From VXYL01 sp963666465 (lineage in GTDB: Bacteria > Pseudomonadota > Gammaproteobacteria > Pseudomonadales > Azotimanducaceae): a stretch of 64,000 nucleotides of DNA. A program made the position numbers and the translations under genes. How positions within the stretch are numbered: the first letter of the stretch is position 1; the number at the start of each line of letters is the position of its first letter. This document shows positions 56,425-64,000 of this stretch, one piece after another. A model generated the notes under the pieces. That model made no database searches. It saw nothing but the letters and a program-made list of their open reading frames with translations, and had not been told where the DNA came from. The stretch spans positions 2,728,001-2,792,000 of the forward strand of contig OY762824.1 of the NCBI GenBank assembly GCA_963666465.1, written 5' to 3'.

Positions 56425-56514
56425 GGAGCCTTCAGCCGGGGAAGCACCCCCGAACGCTGACGCGTAACGAAGCACCGGCATTTCCCCGTCGCCGGAGGCG
56501 TACTTCCATGCAAG
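56425..56514 (+). repeat. 91-bp dispersed repeat, copy R4, inside the SRPBCC gene
   Basis: 90 bases. AGCCT occurs at 56,427-56,431 and 56,513-56,517. Deleting 86 bases gives Y-R-P-G-R-S-L-V-L-S-G in frame. It differs from R3 at several sites, so it is not a fresh tandem copy. Confidence 0.9.
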
Positions 56515-56749
56515 CCTCGTGTTGAGCGGCGGTCTCGGCCCGCTGCAGCCCCTTGGCGGGGCGGCAAGCATGTCGTTCAACCTCGAAGCGACGGAGCAGG
56601 GGACGCGGCTTGATTACCGCTACGTCGTGAACGGTCGCGATGTGGAGGAGTGGGCAGAGCCGGTGGACCGGGTGCAGGGCGGGCAGCTCGACCGCCTCAA
56701 GCGCTACGTCGAAACCGGCGTGCCGGTGGCCACGATGGACTAGCGCCGC

Positions 56750-57045
56750 TTCGCGGCGCTTAAGGCAGTTTCGCTGGCGCGAAAACTGCGAAGGGAAGTA
56801 CGCAACCGTTCTCCAGCTCGACAGTTTCTGCGGCGCTTACCTCCTAGCCGAAGGCGCGAGCAAATGCGAGCCCGAAGGCCAGGCAGTTCGCGAAGCGAAC
56901 TGCCGACGCGCCCGCAAGGGCGCGCTGGCAGCCTGTCGGACTTCGGACGGCGCAAGCTGGCCGAATGCCGACAGGGTGACAGGACGGCCTGGGCTGGGGC
57001 AGGAAGCGTTGCCGAAAGGCAACGGTTCTTGTGGCGCTGGCTTCG
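56750..57045 (-). repeat. Cluster of stem-loop repeats (S2, U and T modules)
   Basis: S2 (56,750-56,847) is the reverse complement of S1 at 11,067. A U module (GCAGTTCGCGAAGCGAACTGC, GCGCCCGCAAGGGCGCGC) and a T module (ending GCGTTGCCGAAAGGCAACGG) follow. This fills most of the space before the next gene; no ORF is supported from 56,744 to 57,272. Confidence 0.75.
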
Positions 57046-57272
57046 CCGTCAGGCGCATTGCACCCCGCGTTTCGGACCCAATCCGGGCCAAATCGACCGG
57101 CAGACCCGTCCAGTCGAGGGGGCTGAAGACCAAAATGAGAATTGCCGCTTGTGGCGCTGACGCCTATCAGAACCTGCCCTTCTCTGGTAGGTTATGCCGC
57201 TTTGCGGCGTCGGGGCGGCCAGTTCGCTCGCGGCCCGCGACACTGACAAGCAAATCGCTCAAGGGGAGTTTC

Positions 57273-58928
57273 ATGGGTACTGTTTCCGGCGCGGCTCTCA
57301 TGGCGCGCAGCCTCAAGGCGCAGGGCGTCGACTACATGTTCGGCATCGTCGGCTTCCCCGTGCAGGGTGTTGCCGCCGAGGCGCAGAAGGCCGGCATCAC
57401 CTACATCGGCATGCGCAACGAGCAGGCGGCAAGCTATGCGGCACATGCGGCCGGCTACCTCACCGGCCGCCCGCAGGCGTGCCTGACGGTATCGGGCCCC
57501 GGCGTCATCCACGCTTTCGCCGGCCTTGCCAACGCCAAGGAGAACTGCTGGCCGATGATCCTCATCGGCGGCGCGTCGCCGGTGTACCAGAACGGCATGG
57601 GCGCGTTCCAGGAGGAGCGCCAGACCGAGCTCGCCGCGCCCTACTGCAAGTTCGCGCATGACATCGAACACGCCGCGCGCATCCCCTTCTATGTCAACAA
57701 GGCGGTGCGGCATTCCATCTACGGTCGCCCCGGCCCGGTCTATCTCGACTTCCCGGACGACATCATCCGCGCCGAGGTGGACGAGGACGAGATCGTCGAT
57801 GCGCCGCGGGTGCCGGCGCCGCCGCGCACGCTGGCGGACCCCGATGCCGTCGAGGCGACGCTCGATGCGCTCGAAGGCGCGGAGCGTCCGCTGGTGGTGG
57901 TGGGCAAGGGCATGGCTTGGTCCCGTGCCGAGGACGAAGTGCGCGAGTTCATCGAGCGCACGCAGCTGCCCTTCCTCAACTCGCCCATGGGCAAGGGCAC
58001 CATGCCGGACGACGATGCGCTCTCGGTGGGGGCGGCGCGCAGCACGGCGCTCAGGGAAGCGGACCTCGTGGTGCTTCTCGGCGCGAGGCTCAACTGGATC
58101 ATGCACTTCGGCCTGCCGCCGCGCTTCAACAAGGACGTGCGGGTGATCCAGCTCGACATCCAGCCGGAAGAGATTGGTTCCAACGTGCCCGTGGAAGTGG
58201 CCTTGGTGGGCGACGGCAGGGCCGTGGTGGGTCAGCTCAACCGGGCCCTCGACAACCGCCAGTGGTTCTACCCGGCGGAGACCGAGTGGCGCGACACCCT
58301 GAAGGCGAAGGCGGAAGCGAATCTCAAGGCCGTGCAGCCGATGATCGACGACGACGCGGCACCCACCAACTACTACCGCGCCTATCGCGACATCGTGGAC
58401 TGGCTGCCCGACGACGCCATCATCATCGGCGAGGGCGCGAACACCATGGACATCGGTCGCACCCAGATGCCGAACCGTCGCGCCAGGCACCGGCTCGACG
58501 CCGGCACCTACGGCACGATGGGCGTCGGCCTCGGCTTCGCCATTGCTGCGGCGGTGACGAATCCGGACAAGCCGGTGGTTTCCGTGCAGGGCGACTCCGC
58601 GTTCGGCTTCACGGGCATGGAGATCGAGACGATGGTGCGCTACAACCTGCCGGTGAAGCTCATCGTCCTCAACAACGGCGGCATCGGCGGCGGCATCGGC
58701 CCGCTCAAGGAAGGCCAGACCGTGCCGCCCGGCATCCTCACGTACGGCGCCCACTACGAAGGCATGCTCGAAGCCCTCGGCGGCAAGGGCTTTTACGTGG
58801 AGGACCCGAAGGACCTGCCCGCTGCGCTCAACGAGGCGATGGCCTTCGACGGCCCCACCCTCATCAACGTGCCCCTGAACCCCCGGGCCGGCCGCAAGCC
58901 GCAGGAGTTCGGCTGGCTCACCACTTGA
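57273..58928 (+). CDS. ThDP-dependent 2-hydroxyacyl-CoA lyase / oxalyl-CoA decarboxylase-like enzyme
   Basis: 551 residues, intact. It has MFGIVGFPVQGVAAEAQKAG, YIGMRNEQAASYAAHAAGYL with the glutamate that activates ThDP, CLTVSGPGVIHAFAGLANAK, and SIYGRPGPVYLDFPDD. The cofactor motif GDSAFGFTGMEIETM to IVLNNGG lies near residue 450. The pattern NCWPMILIGG...GAFQEE is closer to HACL1 than to acetolactate synthase. The reaction would be cleavage of 2-hydroxyacyl-CoA or decarboxylation of oxalyl-CoA. ATG 57273 follows AAGGGGAG. A strong terminator closes the gene. Confidence 0.88.
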   Translation: MGTVSGAALMARSLKAQGVDYMFGIVGFPVQGVAAEAQKAGITYIGMRNEQAASYAAHAAGYLTGRPQACLTVSGPGVIHAFAGLANAKENCWPMILIGGASPVYQNGMGAFQEERQTELAAPYCKFAHDIEHAARIPFYVNKAVRHSIYGRPGPVYLDFPDDIIRAEVDEDEIVDAPRVPAPPRTLADPDAVEATLDALEGAERPLVVVGKGMAWSRAEDEVREFIERTQLPFLNSPMGKGTMPDDDALSVGAARSTALREADLVVLLGARLNWIMHFGLPPRFNKDVRVIQLDIQPEEIGSNVPVEVALVGDGRAVVGQLNRALDNRQWFYPAETEWRDTLKAKAEANLKAVQPMIDDDAAPTNYYRAYRDIVDWLPDDAIIIGEGANTMDIGRTQMPNRRARHRLDAGTYGTMGVGLGFAIAAAVTNPDKPVVSVQGDSAFGFTGMEIETMVRYNLPVKLIVLNNGGIGGGIGPLKEGQTVPPGILTYGAHYEGMLEALGGKGFYVEDPKDLPAALNEAMAFDGPTLINVPLNPRAGRKPQEFGWLTT

Positions 58929-58938
58929 GACGAAGCGG

Positions 58939-58968
58939 CGCGGCCGGCATTTCGCCGGCCGCGTTTTT
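58939..58968 (+). terminator. Rho-independent terminator
   Basis: CGCGGCCGGC-ATTTC-GCCGGCCGCG followed by TTTTT, eleven bases after the lyase stop. Stem of ten GC-rich pairs. Confidence 0.88.
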
Positions 58969-59204
58969 CGTTTTGGGGGAGCGGCGTTTCTGGAGGGAGA
59001 GCATCCTGCCCTCCACGCGCGCCCGCAAGGTGCGGTCTCGTCCAGAATGTGGCTATTGGATAACCCTTTGATTTTCCAACCATGCGCATTGGGTGGCCGC
59101 GTCGTGGCGTGGCGCAGTCCCATCGACGCGGCCTGCCCACCTCCGAAGAGGCCGAGGACGGTTTCTTCGACTCCCGCCAAGGGGGGGGATAGGGAAAGGC
59201 ACAC

Positions 59205-59330
59205 GTCTCCAGCGCCACAGGAACCGTTGCCTTCCGGCAACGGTTCCTGCCCCAGCCCAAGCCGTCCTGGCAGCCTGTCGGCATTCGGCCAGCTTGCGCC
59301 GTCCGAAGTCCGACAGGCTGCCAGGGAAAG
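59205..59330 (-). repeat. Stem-loop repeat cluster, reversed T module
   Basis: Two perfect hairpins: GGAACCGTTGCC-TTCC-GGCAACGGTTCC (59,220-59,247), and arms CCTGGCAGCCTGTCGG (59,266-59,281) with CCGACAGGCTGCCAGG (59,310-59,325). It is the reverse complement of the cluster at 56,930-57,045. It lies between convergent genes and could end the dapD transcript. Confidence 0.8.
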
Positions 59331-59360
59331 AGCCCGCTTCCCGGCCATGCTCTCTGGAGG

Positions 59361-60197
59361 TCAGTCGCGCAGCAGCTCGTTGATCGAGGTCTTCGAGCGC
59401 GTTCGTTCGTCCACGCGCTTGATGATGACCGCGCAGTAGAGGCCTGGGCGCGGGATGCCGTCCTCGCCGGCGCCGCTGGCGAGGGCGCCGGACACCACCA
59501 CCGAGTAGGCCGGCACGCGGCCGTAGTGGATCTCGCCGGTGTAGCGGTCCACGATCTTGGTGGACTGGCCGATGAACACGCCCATGCCCAGCACCGCGCC
59601 TTCTTCCACCAGCACGCCCTCCACCACTTCCGAGCGGGCGCCAATGAAGCAGTTGTCCTCGACGATCACGGGCTCCGCCTGCAAGGGTTCGAGCACGCCG
59701 CCGATGCCGGCGCCGCCGGAAATGTGGCAGTTCTTGCCGATCTGGGCACAGGAACCGACCGTGGCCCAGGTGTCCACCATGGTGCCGCTGTCCACGTAGG
59801 CGCCGACGTTGACGAAGCTCGGCATCAACACGACGGACGGGGCGATGTAGGCGGAGTGGCGCACGGTGGCGGTGGGCACGGCGCGAAATCCTGCGGCGCG
59901 GAAGGTGGCCTCGTCCCAGCCGCGGAACTTCGATGGCACTTTGTCCCACCAGTCGCCGGTGTCTGGGCCGCCTGACACCGGGCGCATGTCGTTCAGGACG
60001 AAGCTCAGCAGCACCGCCTTCTTGAGCCACTGGTGGACGTGCCATTCGCCACCCACCTTCTCGGCGACCCGGGCGCGGCCGGCGTCGAGGTCGGCAAGTG
60101 CCTGCTGCACCGCCTCGCGAACCTCGCCCTTGGTGTCGAAACTGAGCTCCGCCTGGTTCTCCCAGGCGTCGTCGATGATGGCTTCCATGCCGGCCAT
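59361..60197 (-). CDS. dapD: Tetrahydrodipicolinate N-succinyltransferase (DapD)
   Basis: 278 residues from ATG 60197 (ATG 60188 is also possible). The N-terminal helical domain holds VGGEWHVHQWLKKAVLLSF. The left-handed beta-helix follows with hexapeptide repeats: VNVGAYVDSGTMVDTWATVG, GAGIGGVLEPLQAEPVIVED and CFIGARSEVVEGVLVEEGAV. It transfers succinyl from succinyl-CoA in lysine and diaminopimelate synthesis, two steps after DapA, which is encoded at 12.5 kb. The longer open frame adds 22 residues not found in the family. It is divergent from ibaG. Confidence 0.96.
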   Translation of the reverse strand: MAGMEAIIDDAWENQAELSFDTKGEVREAVQQALADLDAGRARVAEKVGGEWHVHQWLKKAVLLSFVLNDMRPVSGGPDTGDWWDKVPSKFRGWDEATFRAAGFRAVPTATVRHSAYIAPSVVLMPSFVNVGAYVDSGTMVDTWATVGSCAQIGKNCHISGGAGIGGVLEPLQAEPVIVEDNCFIGARSEVVEGVLVEEGAVLGMGVFIGQSTKIVDRYTGEIHYGRVPAYSVVVSGALASGAGEDGIPRPGLYCAVIIKRVDERTRSKTSINELLRD

Positions 60198-60340
60198 GCC
60201 ACGGTTGCCCTCCAAGGGCAGCAAACTGAAGGAGACGCGATCGTAACCCGTCGAGAGGTTCACCGCTTTACACCGCTGGCCTCACCTTCCGATAATGGAG
60301 GCCGTCGACGCCTTCGCTGGGCCCCGGGAGTGCAACCAAC

Positions 60341-60568
60341 ATGATCGACGAACTGCGCCAGTGCGTTGAGAGCGCCATCGCCGGTGCGGCCGTGGAGGTC
60401 TCCGGCGAGGGGAACCGCTTCGAACTCCGCGTCGTCTCCGACACCTTCGAGGGGCTTGGGCGGGTGAAGCGCCAGCAGGCGGTTTACGGCGCCATCCGGC
60501 AGCACATCCAGTCGGGCGCGGTCCACGCGGTCACAATCCGGGCGTTGACGCCAGCCGAAACCGAGTGA
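60341..60568 (+). CDS. ibaG: BolA/IbaG family protein
   Basis: 75 residues with the BolA fold: VEVSGEGNRFELRVVSDTFE, then GLGRVKRQQAVYGAIRQHIQ, the class II KH-like helix-turn of the family, and a C-terminal HAVTIRALTPAE. IbaG-type proteins act with monothiol glutaredoxins in iron-sulfur handling. ATG 60341 is the family start. Its stop overlaps the hisD GTG, which is common near histidine and cell-wall genes of Gammaproteobacteria (murA is absent here). Confidence 0.88.
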   Translation: MIDELRQCVESAIAGAAVEVSGEGNRFELRVVSDTFEGLGRVKRQQAVYGAIRQHIQSGAVHAVTIRALTPAETE

Positions 60569-61878
60569 TCCGTCGTCTGCACAGCGATGCGGACGGGTTC
60601 GCCGCCGAACTCGACGCGCTCTTGGCTTGGGACGTTGCCCAATCTCCTGCCGTCACCGGCGCCGCCCAGAACATCATAGAAGACGTGCGCGAGCGCGGCG
60701 ATGAGGCGCTGCTCGAACACACCCGCCGTCTCGACCAGTTGGACGCGCCAGACATCGCCGCCCTCGAGCTGCCGGCGGAGGCCCTCGAAGCGAGCTACGC
60801 CCGGCTTCCCCGAGCGGATCGCGAGGCGCTCGAAGGCGCGGCGCGGCGCATCCGTCGCTATCACGAGGCGCAGCCGGATGGCGCGTTCGAGATCACCGAC
60901 GAAGATGGCAATGCCCTGGGCCTGCGCGTGACGCCTCTCGACCGCGTGGGCGTCTATGTGCCGGGAGGACAGGCCGCCTATCCTTCCACGGCGCTCATGA
61001 CCATCGTGCCGGCCCGGGTTGCCGGCGTCGGCGAAGTCATCGTCACCACCCCGACACCGGGCGGCCAGCGCAGCGATCATCTGCTGGCTGCGCTGTTCAT
61101 CGCGGGACCGGACCGCGTGTTCACTGTCGGCGGCGCCCAGGCCATCGCGGCGATGGCGTGGGGTACCGAAACCGTGCCGCAGGTACACAAGATCGTCGGC
61201 CCCGGCGGCGCCTTCGTCACGGCGGCGAAGCGGCTGGTGTTCGGCCCGGTCGGCATCGACTCGCTTGCCGGTCCGAGCGAAGTGGTGGTGATCGCCGATG
61301 GCAGCGTTGCGCCCACCTGGACTGCCCTTGATCTCTTGGCGCAAGCCGAACACGATGCCGATGCCCAAGCCATCCTGCTGTCGCCGGACACGGATCATCT
61401 CGATCGTGTCGAGCAAGCGGTGAGCGAGGCACTGCGGTCGCTGTCGCGAGCGCACATCATCCGCGACTCCCTCGCCTCTCGAGGCGCACTCATCCACACC
61501 CGCGACCTTGCCGAAGCCTGCGCGATCGCCAACCGCATCGCTCCCGAACACCTGGAACTCGCGCTGCGCGAGCCGGAGGCGATGCTGCCGAGCATTCGCC
61601 ATGCCGGCGCCATCTTTCTGGGCGGCCATGCAGCGGAGGTGATCGGCGACTACAGCGCCGGCCCCAGCCATGTGCTGCCGACCTTCGGCACGGCACGCTA
61701 TGCATCGCCCCTCAGCGTCACGGATTTCCAGAAACGCAGTTCGCTCGTGTACTGCCATGCCGCCGGCGTGCAGGGGCCGGCACGCCTGGCGGCGACGGTG
61801 GCGGATGCCGAAGGGCTGTCGGCCCACGCCGCCGCAGCCCGCGCCCGCATCGCCGGCTTCGACGACAACCGCCCTTGA
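60565..61878 (+). CDS. hisD: Histidinol dehydrogenase (HisD)
   Basis: 437 residues, full length. It catalyses the last two oxidation steps of histidine synthesis with NAD and zinc. Signatures: VGVYVPGGQAAYPSTALMTI near residue 130, VGGAQAIAAMAWGTETVPQV, KIVGPGGAFVTAAKRLVFG, DSLAGPSEVVVIAD near 235, zinc-site residues in DLLAQAEHDADAQAIL, and the catalytic Glu-His in APEHLELALREP near 325. GTG 60565 overlaps the ibaG stop. hisG, usually next to it, is not in the window at this point. Confidence 0.97.
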   Translation: MIRRLHSDADGFAAELDALLAWDVAQSPAVTGAAQNIIEDVRERGDEALLEHTRRLDQLDAPDIAALELPAEALEASYARLPRADREALEGAARRIRRYHEAQPDGAFEITDEDGNALGLRVTPLDRVGVYVPGGQAAYPSTALMTIVPARVAGVGEVIVTTPTPGGQRSDHLLAALFIAGPDRVFTVGGAQAIAAMAWGTETVPQVHKIVGPGGAFVTAAKRLVFGPVGIDSLAGPSEVVVIADGSVAPTWTALDLLAQAEHDADAQAILLSPDTDHLDRVEQAVSEALRSLSRAHIIRDSLASRGALIHTRDLAEACAIANRIAPEHLELALREPEAMLPSIRHAGAIFLGGHAAEVIGDYSAGPSHVLPTFGTARYASPLSVTDFQKRSSLVYCHAAGVQGPARLAATVADAEGLSAHAAAARARIAGFDDNRP

Positions 61879-61913
61879 CGCGAAAACGGTCTGAGCAGTT
61901 GATGCGGCCCTGG

Positions 61914-62984
61914 TTAGCGGCTCGGCGTAGGGCGAACGGCCACCGCCGCTCGCACGGTGAGTTCTGCGGTGCCCCGGCGCAGGCGGATGGTGAGGGTGGC
62001 GCCCGGTTCGGTGGCACGCATTCGCTGTACCACGGAGCGCATCGACGTGGCTGTCTGACCGTTGATGGCGAGGATGATGTCGCCGGCGAGGATGCCGGCT
62101 CCGGACGCCGGAGTCCCCGGCAGCACCCGTGCAACCACGAGGCCTCCCGGACCGGCAGCAAGATCGACGCCGAGCCAGCCCCGTTCCACGCGGCCGTTGG
62201 CGATGATCTGATCCAACACGTCGAAGGCGAGTTTCGAGGGGATGGCGAAGCCGATGCCGACGCCCTCGGCGCTGCCGTCAGGACTGTAGATGAGGGTGTT
62301 GACCCCCACCATGCGGCCTTCGGAGTCCACCAGCGGGCCGCCGCTGTTGCCGGGATGTACCGCGGCGTCGGTCTGGATGAAGTCGTCCCAAGGGCTCGCG
62401 CCGATGCCGTAGCGCCCCTTGGCACTGACGATGCCGAGGGAGACCGTCTGGCCGACATTGAACGGATTGCCGATAGCGAGCACCACGTCTCCGACCCGCA
62501 AGACGTCCGAATCGGCCCGTTCGATGGCGGCAAGGCCGTCGCCCGCAACCTTGATGACGGCAAGGTCGGTTTCCAAATCCGTGCCCACCACCGCCGCTTG
62601 CGCCTGCCTGCCGTTTGGAAACGCCACGAGAATGTCGTCCGCGCCGGCGATGACGTGGTTGTTGGTGAGGATGTAGCCATCTTCCCGCGCCATGACGCCG
62701 GAACCGAGCGAGCTTCTCATGCGCCCGGAATCTTCGCAGAGGCCCCGAAATCGCGGCAGGCCACAGATGGGGTGGCGATAGGCCGCGACCACCTTGCGGG
62801 AGAAGATGTTGACCACGGCCGGCGCGGCGCGATCGACCGCATCGGCGAATCCGTCGCCGGCGGGGGGCGGTGCGCCGCGCAGCCACAGCACGATGATGAC
62901 GCCCACGAGGCCACCGCCGAGGACCGGCAACGCAACATAGCGCACGTAGCGTGCGTAATGCGCTCGATGGGAGAGTTGCGACAT
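61914..62984 (-). CDS. DegS/DegQ-like trypsin-type protease with PDZ domain
   Basis: 356 residues. One membrane anchor near residues 17-37 (VALPVLGGGLVGVIIVLWL) places it on the periplasmic side. The catalytic triad is His in ILTNNHVIAGADD near 110, Asp in TDLETDLAVIKV near 143, and Ser in AAVHPGNSGGPLVDSEG near 218. A PDZ domain follows (GWLGVDLAAGPGGLVVARVL). DegS-type proteases start the sigma-E response by cutting RseA. The single PDZ and the anchor favour DegS over DegP. It is convergent with hisD. Confidence 0.9.
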   Translation of the reverse strand: MSQLSHRAHYARYVRYVALPVLGGGLVGVIIVLWLRGAPPPAGDGFADAVDRAAPAVVNIFSRKVVAAYRHPICGLPRFRGLCEDSGRMRSSLGSGVMAREDGYILTNNHVIAGADDILVAFPNGRQAQAAVVGTDLETDLAVIKVAGDGLAAIERADSDVLRVGDVVLAIGNPFNVGQTVSLGIVSAKGRYGIGASPWDDFIQTDAAVHPGNSGGPLVDSEGRMVGVNTLIYSPDGSAEGVGIGFAIPSKLAFDVLDQIIANGRVERGWLGVDLAAGPGGLVVARVLPGTPASGAGILAGDIILAINGQTATSMRSVVQRMRATEPGATLTIRLRRGTAELTVRAAVAVRPTPSR

Positions 62985-63064
62985 CAAGACGGTCCGGGCG
63001 TCGAGCGGAATGGCGATTATAGGTGGCGGTGCAGCGTCGCATCAGTGCCGCATGGGAAGGTTCG

Positions 63065-64000
63065 GTGACGCCAGGCGAGCTGCATCGCAAGAACATCGAA
63101 GCGGGCTTCGATGCGGATCCGGCGCAGCTTGCGGTGGTCGAAAGGCTGGATGCGCTGCATCGACGCCTGGCCGGGGATGCACATGCTCGGCGTGGCTTGG
63201 GCCGCCTGCTTGCGCGGCGGCGCGCGCCGGTGCGGGGCATGTACCTATGGGGCAGCGTCGGGCGCGGCAAGACCTATCTCATGGACCTTCTGCACGAATC
63301 GGCGCCCGGTGACCGATTGCGACTGCATTTCCATCGCTTCATGCAACGGGTTCATGCCGATCTCGGCCATCTCGCCGGCAAGTCGGACCCGTTGCGCGAT
63401 GTGGCGGACGGCATCGCCGCCGAGGCTCGTCTCTTGTGCTTCGACGAGTTCTTCGTCTCCGACATCGGCGATGCCATGATCCTGGCGGAGTTGCTGCATC
63501 ACCTGTTCGAGCGCCGGGTCACGCTTGTGGCCACTTCCAACGTCGAGCCATCGCTCTTGTATGAGAATGGATTGCAAAGACGGCGCTTCCTGCCGGCGAT
63601 CCGACTCATCGAAAAGCACTGTGATGTGGTGGCTATGGGCGGAGAGGTGGACTTCCGCCTGCGCGTGCTGCGCAAGTCGGAAATCTACCGGCGCGCCGCA
63701 GACGATGCCGGTCTCGAACGCAGCTTCCGTGAGCTTTGTCCAGGACTTGCCGAGCGGGATGCACAGTTGCACATAAATGGCCGCTGCATTCTGGCCCGGC
63801 AGCGGGGCGAAGATGTGGTTTGGTTCGAGTTTCCCGAAATCTGCGACGGACCGCGCAGTCAGAACGACTACATTGAGCTTGCGCGGGAGTTCCATGCCGT
63901 GGTGGTGAGCGGCATACCGGTGTTCACGCCGACTACGGAGGATCAGGCGCGACGTTTCATCAGCCTCATTGACGAATTCTACGATCGCAATGTGAAGATG
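63065..64000 (+). CDS. zapE: Cell division ATPase ZapE (AFG1-like), cut by the right edge
   Basis: 312 codons are visible from GTG 63065 (GTG 63029 is in frame). Walker A is GMYLWGSVGRGKTYLMDLL near residue 60. The Walker B and arginine region is RLLCFDEFFVSDIGDAMILA near 122, with LVATSNVEPSLLYENGLQR near 155, all AFG1/ZapE signatures. ZapE acts at the division ring under stress. The reading frame is clean to the edge, where it ends in DEFYDRNVK, close to the family C-terminus. It diverges from the DegS-like gene. Confidence 0.93.
   Translation, partial: MTPGELHRKNIEAGFDADPAQLAVVERLDALHRRLAGDAHARRGLGRLLARRRAPVRGMYLWGSVGRGKTYLMDLLHESAPGDRLRLHFHRFMQRVHADLGHLAGKSDPLRDVADGIAAEARLLCFDEFFVSDIGDAMILAELLHHLFERRVTLVATSNVEPSLLYENGLQRRRFLPAIRLIEKHCDVVAMGGEVDFRLRVLRKSEIYRRAADDAGLERSFRELCPGLAERDAQLHINGRCILARQRGEDVVWFEFPEICDGPRSQNDYIELAREFHAVVVSGIPVFTPTTEDQARRFISLIDEFYDRNVKM

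Larger units (their letters stand above)
56040..56743 (+). pseudogene. SRPBCC-fold protein gene split by two repeat copies
   Basis: Three exon-like parts stay open and in order. They are 56,040-56,199 (signal peptide and HRLEIAATPAQVFEALAKET), 56,287-56,431 (WWDPAHTYWGDTSRLKLDQD, CGPGLCETSADGSFVIHMRI) and 56,518-56,743 (VLSGGLGPLQPLGG, RYVVNGRDVEEWAEPVDRVQ). This is the START/SRPBCC (AHSA1-like) pattern. Between them lie repeats R3 and R4. Removing 87 and 86 bases, each ending with one of two AGCCT copies, restores a 176-residue protein exactly. As DNA it would stop at 56,226. Either recently broken or repaired at RNA or translation level. Confidence 0.85.

Noticed and set aside
57192..59348. 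718-codon minus-strand frame opposite the ThDP enzyme
   Set aside because: Antisense shadow; the plus strand carries complete cofactor motifs.
1..64000. CRISPR arrays, rRNA genes, diversity-generating retroelements and retrons
   Set aside because: No regularly spaced repeats, no rRNA-like stretch and no reverse transcriptase motif were seen. The dispersed repeats are too few and irregular for CRISPR.

Overview
The window looks like a chromosome segment of a GC-rich gammaproteobacterium, probably an uncultured marine or host-associated lineage. The evidence is the dapA-bamC pair, dapD, a BolA/IbaG gene overlapping hisD, a DegS-type protease and zapE. Two kinds of DNA alternate. Backbone carries these housekeeping genes plus dispersed stem-loop repeats. 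Accessory DNA carries restriction systems, toxin-antitoxin pairs, integrases, transposon relics and plasmid genes, many of them broken.

Layout. 1-2.1 kb: start of a radical SAM gene, a membrane protein, and a DUF3604 relic. 2.4-10.2 kb: an accessory block with a hypothetical gene, a broken HTH gene, HigBA, then FitAB joined to a type I restriction-modification operon (hsdR-hsdM-hsdS). 10.2-16.2 kb: backbone with repeats, a secreted amidohydrolase, dapA, bamC and an AAA-ATPase/nuclease-like gene. At 16.23 kb lies tRNA-Ser(CGA). Its last 14 bases recur at 28,354, which bounds a 12-kb island. The island holds a small ORF, a C5 DNA methyltransferase, a MutL/MORC-like GHKL ATPase, a Z1 protein, a PD-(D/E)XK protein and an AIPR protein, followed by two overlapping tyrosine integrases on the minus strand.

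28.4-54 kb is a graveyard of integrative-plasmid DNA: parA, ardC (both frameshifted), a second HigBA, RepA with iterons, NADAR, a cysteine-peptidase-like protein, a SLOG protein and a primase relic. A third integrase, IS630 and other transposase remains, a DUF3800 gene, a carbon-nitrogen hydrolase operon, a uracil-DNA glycosylase-like gene and scattered relics (folD, GNAT) are interleaved. Long hairpin leaders of one family precede at least four of the plasmid genes.

54-64 kb returns to backbone: a GPH-type transporter, an SRPBCC gene split twice by a 91-bp repeat, a 2-hydroxyacyl-CoA lyase-like ThDP enzyme, dapD (minus), ibaG-hisD, a DegS-like protease (minus) and zapE, which is cut by the window edge.

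Two observations stand out. In the SRPBCC gene, removing each repeat copy together with one copy of a flanking AGCCT restores the reading frame exactly. The hairpin leaders resemble single-strand promoters or regulatory RNAs of a plasmid leading region. Many accessory genes carry one-base indels, often in homopolymers, so sequencing error must be separated from real decay.
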